A stretch of 5,748 bases of DNA, taken from the NCBI GenBank assembly GCA_009903905.1, contig WYEI01000176.1, positions 1 through 5,748 of the forward strand, written 5' to 3'. The notes beneath the pieces were generated by a model. It ran no database searches, was not told the DNA's origin, and saw only the letters and a program-made list of their open reading frames with translations. The stretch is from Pyrobaculum sp. GTDB taxonomy: Archaea; Thermoproteota; Thermoprotei; Thermoproteales; Thermoproteaceae. Of the stretch, positions 5,507 to 5,748 are shown piece after piece; the stretch's first letter is position 1; every line of letters starts with the position of its first letter. A program made the position numbers and the translations under genes.

Positions 5507-5748
5507 ACCGATTGAACCAGCTATAAAAACTGTTGTTGACGCGATCCATAAGGCCCTCGGCGGAAGGCTACCTCACCAGACGGTCCAGGCGCTTGTCAAC
5601 GATGAGCGGCGGAAGATGAAGCTGGCGCGTAGGGAGAAGCACGAGGTGGTGCCTCCCATATACACGCTCCTCGACATGTATAAACAGCTACGCGACAGGG
5701 GGGTAGGGGTGTTTTTCGACGTCCACCAAGTGCAAGACGCCGTGGACG
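5475..5748 (+). CDS. HAD-superfamily hydrolase (N-terminal 91 residues; 3' end outside window)
   Basis: A plus-strand frame without stops runs to the right edge and starts MVTFDVWGTLIPIEP. FDVWGTL is HAD motif I, with Asp5 the expected nucleophile that forms the aspartyl intermediate, and the following helical region (about 16-81) fits the start of a cap domain. Most such proteins are 200-250 residues, so less than half is visible and motifs II-IV cannot be checked. Position D+2 is Trp7 rather than the Asp acid/base of typical HAD phosphatases; haloacid dehalogenases and several archaeal homologues also have an aromatic residue there. The substrate cannot be predicted. ATG 5475 places motif I at the usual distance from the N-terminus; GTG 5463 (adding MSSK) fits the upstream TATA box better. 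The gene is divergent from, and overlaps, the surface-protein gene. Confidence 0.85.
   Translation, partial: MVTFDVWGTLIPIEPAIKTVVDAIHKALGGRLPHQTVQALVNDERRKMKLARREKHEVVPPIYTLLDMYKQLRDRGVGVFFDVHQVQDAVD
5522..5529 (-). promoter_or_regulatory. Candidate TATA box of the surface-protein gene, inside the HAD CDS
   Basis: The minus strand reads TTTTTATA from 5529 to 5522. It ends 15 bases before ATG 5506 and 21 bases before GTG 5500. For a leaderless transcript the usual spacing favours the GTG, which would shorten the protein by two residues. The same bases encode Ala-Ile-Lys-Thr of the HAD hydrolase on the plus strand. Confidence 0.5.

Noticed and set aside
1..5748. Mobile element, CRISPR array, toxin-antitoxin or defence system
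   Set aside because: No inverted terminal repeats, spaced direct repeats, transposase, integrase or toxin motifs were seen in either strand; the genes are metabolic, translational or envelope related.

Overview
The window looks like chromosomal DNA of a hyperthermophilic crenarchaeon, most likely Pyrobaculum or a close relative in the Thermoproteales. This is inferred from four things: GC-rich coding with heavy AGG/GAG/CTC usage, TATA boxes (TTTAAA or TTTTATA) a fixed short distance from GTG or ATG starts with no Shine-Dalgarno sequence (leaderless mRNAs), archaeal-type housekeeping proteins, and almost no intergenic space. I cannot name the species from sequence alone.

Six genes cover nearly the whole window and no gene-free stretch exceeds about 30 bases. 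Five lie on the minus strand and are read from right to left. At the right is a large secreted, membrane-anchored protein built of Ig-like domains with 28 N-glycosylation sequons (3059-5506). A 130-residue protein of unknown function follows five bases downstream (2661-3053). A 27-base gap holding a TATA box then starts a second unit: a stand-alone tRNA-binding OB-fold protein (methionyl-tRNA synthetase beta type, 2304-2630), a cis-prenyl diphosphate synthase (uppS, 1610-2332, overlapping the previous gene) and a DedA/VTT-family membrane protein (996-1610, TGATG overlap with uppS). The catalytic methionyl-tRNA synthetase gene (metG, 1-970, cut by the left edge) follows 25 bases later and has its own TATA box, which abuts the end of the DedA gene.

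At the right edge a HAD-superfamily hydrolase starts on the plus strand (from 5475, or GTG 5463) and runs out of the window. Its 5' end overlaps the 5' end of the surface-protein gene head to head, and each gene's TATA box lies inside the other's coding sequence.

Two themes emerge. First, methionyl-tRNA synthetase is split into a catalytic gene and a tRNA-binding gene that sit close together but are separated by uppS and the DedA gene. Second, a lipid-carrier synthase is coupled to a membrane protein of a family now linked to polyprenyl-phosphate flipping, next to a sequon-rich surface protein. This suggests, as inference, a small envelope-glycosylation neighbourhood.
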